Positions 3,562 to 5,915 of a stretch of 5,915 nt of DNA are shown here, in pieces. The stretch covers positions 1-5,915 of the forward strand of contig JAISYY010000203.1 in the NCBI GenBank assembly GCA_031269635.1. Direction: 5' to 3'. Origin of the DNA: Tannerella sp. (GTDB lineage Bacteria > Bacteroidota > Bacteroidia > Bacteroidales > Tannerellaceae). Both the position numbers and the translations under genes were made by a program. Position 1 is the stretch's first letter, and the number at the start of each line of letters is the position of its first letter. Below the pieces are notes generated by a model, which did no database searches, was not told the DNA's origin, and worked only from the letters and a program-made list of their open reading frames with translations.

Positions 3562-5915
3562 AAAGACAAGGCGAAAAGCAAGCGGTAATATATTTCATTA
3601 CAAGATAGCTCCCGAATTCCGGAAAAAGATAAACATCGCCGTGTGGAGTTGTTTCGGATTTTTTTTGCTGGGAGTGATTTTTATTTTTACAGCGATAGCC
3701 CAGGGACGCATCGGTTATGTGCCTCCCATAGAACAGTTGGAAAACCCTATTAACCGCTACGCTTCGCAGGTTATTTCCGAAGACGGGATTATGATGGGAC
3801 TTTATTCTTTCAGCAAAGACAACCGCATATTTGTGAAATACAGCGATTTATCGCCACAATTAGTACAGGCCCTTATCGCGACGGAAGATAACCGGTTTGC
3901 AAAACACAGCGGAATTGATATCAAAGGACTTGTACGCGCCATCGTAAAACGCGGAATATTGATGCAGAAAAGCGGCGGCGGAGGCAGTACGATTACGCAA
4001 CAGCTCGCCAAACAATTGTATTCGCCGGACGCAGGCAGCGTCGCCGAACGTATATTGCAAAAGCCGATCGAATGGGTTATTGCCGTTCGTCTTGAGAAAT
4101 ATTACACAAAAGAGGAAATCATAAACATGTATCTTAACAAATTTGACTTCCTTTATAATGCCGTTGGCATACAATCCGCCTCAAGAGTGTATTTCAATAC
4201 GATACCTAAAAACCTTAAATCCGAAGAAGCGGCTACATTGATAGGCATGTGCAAGAATCCTTCGTATTATAATCCGAAGAGGTATAACGAACGCGTTAAA
4301 AAACGCCGTAATACCGTATTGAAACAAATGGAAAAATACGGATACCTTGACAAGGCGGCCTGCGATTCCTTATGCCTGCTGCCGTTGGAACTTGATTTCA
4401 GACGCATTGACCATAAGGAAGGAATAGCCCCGTATTTCAGGGAATACCTCCGCCTTATGCTTACTGCAAAAAAACCCGTGCGCAGCGATTATCCATCGTG
4501 GAAACAGCAGAAATATGTCGAAGATTCCATTTCATGGGAAACCAATCCATTATATGGCTGGTGCAATAAAAATGTAAAATCGGACGGCAGTCATTATAAT
4601 ATACAAACCGACGGGCTGAAAATTCATACAACGTTAAATTCGCGTATGCAGCAATATGCGGAAAATGCCGTTGAAGAACATATCGGAAAAGTACTTCAAC
4701 CCAGATTCTTTAAAGAGAAGAAAGGCAGGAAATACGCGCCATTTACGTTTGATTCCGTAACCGATAAAGAAAAAGAACGGCAGATCAATGAGATTTTAAA
4801 CCGTGCGGTAAATCAATCAAACCGCTACAAGGCAATGAACGAAGCGGGAGCCAGCGAAGATGAAATCGCTCGCGTATTTAAAACAAAAACGGAAATGTCC
4901 GTCTTCACGTGGGAAGGAATGAAAGATACGGTCATGAGTCCCCTCGATTCGATACGCTATTATAAAACGCTCCTGCGTACCGGATTTATGGCAATGGATT
5001 CGCGTACCGGACACGTCAAAGCCTATGTCGGCGGGATTGATTATGCAAATTTCCAGTACGACATGGTAACAACGGGACGCCGCCAGATAGGCTCGACGAT
5101 GAAACCGTTTGTCTATTCGTTAGCGATGACCGAAGGCTTTACGCCATGCGACAAGATGCTGCATGTACAACAGCATCTTATGGATGAGTACGGAAAGTTA
5201 TGGTCTCCCCAAAACTCAACGAATAAAAATATCGGCGAGGAAGTCACGATACAATGGGGACTGCAAAATTCATCCAACTGGGTAACCGCATATATTATGG
5301 GACATCTTTCGCCTTATGCACTCGAACGCCTGCTCCGTTCCTACGGATTTAAAGGTCATATCGACCCGGTTAACTCCATGTGCCTCGGAACGCCCGACAT
5401 CTCCATCTCGGAAATGGTAAGCGCATATACCGTGTTTACGAACAAAGGCATCCGCATAGAGCCTGTGTACGTAACCCATATAGAAAATGCATACGGAACG
5501 ATTGCTACATTTACCCCGCAGATAAACGAAGTATTGCCGGAAGACGCAACCTACAAAATGCTTAACATGCTTCAAAGCGTTGTTGACGGAGGTACGGCCG
5601 GCCGTCTCCGCTGGACATACGGAATCAAAGCGTCCATGGGCGGAAAAACAGGTACGACTCAAAACCACTCCGACGGCTGGTTTATGGGATTCACGCCGAG
5701 TATTGTAGCCGGTTGCTGGGTAGGAGGAGAAGAACGGTCTATTCATTTTGACACCATGGAAGGCCAGGGAGCAAACGTTGCGCTACCCATATATGCCCTC
5801 TTTATGAAAAAGGTTTTTGCCGACAAAGAACTGAAATACTCCGAGAATGAGAAATTTGACATCCCCGAAGAGTATGAAAACCCATGCGCTTCAAGAAGTA
5901 AGGGAAATGATTCCA
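3554..5915 (+). CDS. mrcA: Class A penicillin-binding protein (PBP1A type), bifunctional transglycosylase/transpeptidase, 3' end cut by window edge
   Basis: It polymerises lipid II into glycan strands and cross-links their peptides in the periplasm. The frame stays open for 787 codons to the window edge. A basic cytoplasmic N-terminus (KKTRRK) precedes one membrane anchor (about 28-49). The GT51 domain (about 80-290) has the catalytic E111 in ATEDNRFAKHSGID, GGSTITQQ ending at Q150, the second acidic residue E173 in QKPIEW, and EEIINMYLN. A long charged linker, rich in K and E, follows (about 300-480). The transpeptidase domain has S514-T-M-K517, S573-S-N575 and K698-T-G700, then GWFMGFTP. 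All catalytic motifs are intact. The last residues (ENPCAS region) resemble the usual end, so few codons are probably missing. The start at 3554 overlaps the tatC stop by 8 bases; in-frame ATGs at 3521 and 3527 are alternatives, and AAGGA at 3514-3518 is well spaced for 3527. The symbol follows the PBP1A orthology name; paralogue assignment is by eye. Confidence 0.95.
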   Translation, partial: MNKKTRRKASGNIFHYKIAPEFRKKINIAVWSCFGFFLLGVIFIFTAIAQGRIGYVPPIEQLENPINRYASQVISEDGIMMGLYSFSKDNRIFVKYSDLSPQLVQALIATEDNRFAKHSGIDIKGLVRAIVKRGILMQKSGGGGSTITQQLAKQLYSPDAGSVAERILQKPIEWVIAVRLEKYYTKEEIINMYLNKFDFLYNAVGIQSASRVYFNTIPKNLKSEEAATLIGMCKNPSYYNPKRYNERVKKRRNTVLKQMEKYGYLDKAACDSLCLLPLELDFRRIDHKEGIAPYFREYLRLMLTAKKPVRSDYPSWKQQKYVEDSISWETNPLYGWCNKNVKSDGSHYNIQTDGLKIHTTLNSRMQQYAENAVEEHIGKVLQPRFFKEKKGRKYAPFTFDSVTDKEKERQINEILNRAVNQSNRYKAMNEAGASEDEIARVFKTKTEMSVFTWEGMKDTVMSPLDSIRYYKTLLRTGFMAMDSRTGHVKAYVGGIDYANFQYDMVTTGRRQIGSTMKPFVYSLAMTEGFTPCDKMLHVQQHLMDEYGKLWSPQNSTNKNIGEEVTIQWGLQNSSNWVTAYIMGHLSPYALERLLRSYGFKGHIDPVNSMCLGTPDISISEMVSAYTVFTNKGIRIEPVYVTHIENAYGTIATFTPQINEVLPEDATYKMLNMLQSVVDGGTAGRLRWTYGIKASMGGKTGTTQNHSDGWFMGFTPSIVAGCWVGGEERSIHFDTMEGQGANVALPIYALFMKKVFADKELKYSENEKFDIPEEYENPCASRSKGNDS
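5153..5179 (+). other. Perfect 9-bp stem-loop inside the PBP gene
   Basis: AAGATGCTG (5153-5161) and CAGCATCTT (5171-5179) pair perfectly around a 9-base loop. It encodes KMLHVQQHL, about 20 residues after the catalytic SxxK, so protein constraints also act on it. No U tract follows, so it is not a terminator. A match of this size is expected roughly once by chance in a window this long. Confidence 0.3.

Noticed and set aside
3213..3581. Minus-strand frame of 122 codons across the tatC end
   Set aside because: It is antisense to tatC and spans the tatC-PBP junction without any recognisable domain.
3802..4174. Minus-strand frames of 69 and 104 codons
   Set aside because: They are antisense to the GT51 domain, which is intact on the plus strand.
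5270..5746. Minus-strand frame of 158 codons
   Set aside because: It is antisense to the transpeptidase domain with its SxN and KTG motifs. Its length reflects codon bias on the coding strand, not a gene.

Overview
The window looks like ordinary chromosomal housekeeping DNA from a member of the Bacteroidota, most likely the Bacteroidales. Three things point there. The AhpC, TatC and class A PBP protein sequences have the Bacteroidales flavour, for example a long first periplasmic loop in TatC and a long lysine/glutamate-rich insert between the two PBP domains. The promoters carry the Bacteroidetes -7 element TAnnTTTG, one of them with a perfectly spaced -33 TTTG. Shine-Dalgarno sequences are weak or absent. 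Base composition is moderate in genes and very AT-rich between them. The assignment is by eye; I could not run a search.

Layout. Positions 1-1514 (minus strand) hold ahpF, missing only its last roughly 15 codons, which run off the left edge. Positions 1515-1651 are a short spacer with an intrinsic terminator. Positions 1652-2218 (minus) hold complete ahpC. Positions 2219-2495 are a divergent, AT-rich control region holding the ahpC promoter on the minus strand and a probable tatA promoter on the plus strand. Plus-strand genes follow: tatA (2496-2702), tatC (2725-3561) and a class A penicillin-binding protein of the PBP1A type (3554 to the right edge, C-terminal tail missing). The last two overlap by 8 bases.

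How the genes work together. AhpC is the peroxiredoxin that reduces H2O2 and organic peroxides, and AhpF is the flavoprotein that recycles it with reduced pyridine nucleotide. A terminator between them probably makes AhpC more abundant than AhpF. TatA and TatC form a minimal twin-arginine export pore with no TatB gene alongside. The PBP polymerises and cross-links peptidoglycan in the periplasm, and its start lies inside the end of tatC, so export and wall synthesis are probably co-transcribed and translationally coupled.

I saw no RNA gene, mobile element, CRISPR array, or sign of a new system. The points worth a second look are small: an unusual residue in the TatC N-terminal motif, a TatB-like glutamate in TatA, the inter-gene terminator, the repeats around the ahpC promoter, and the uncertain start of the PBP.
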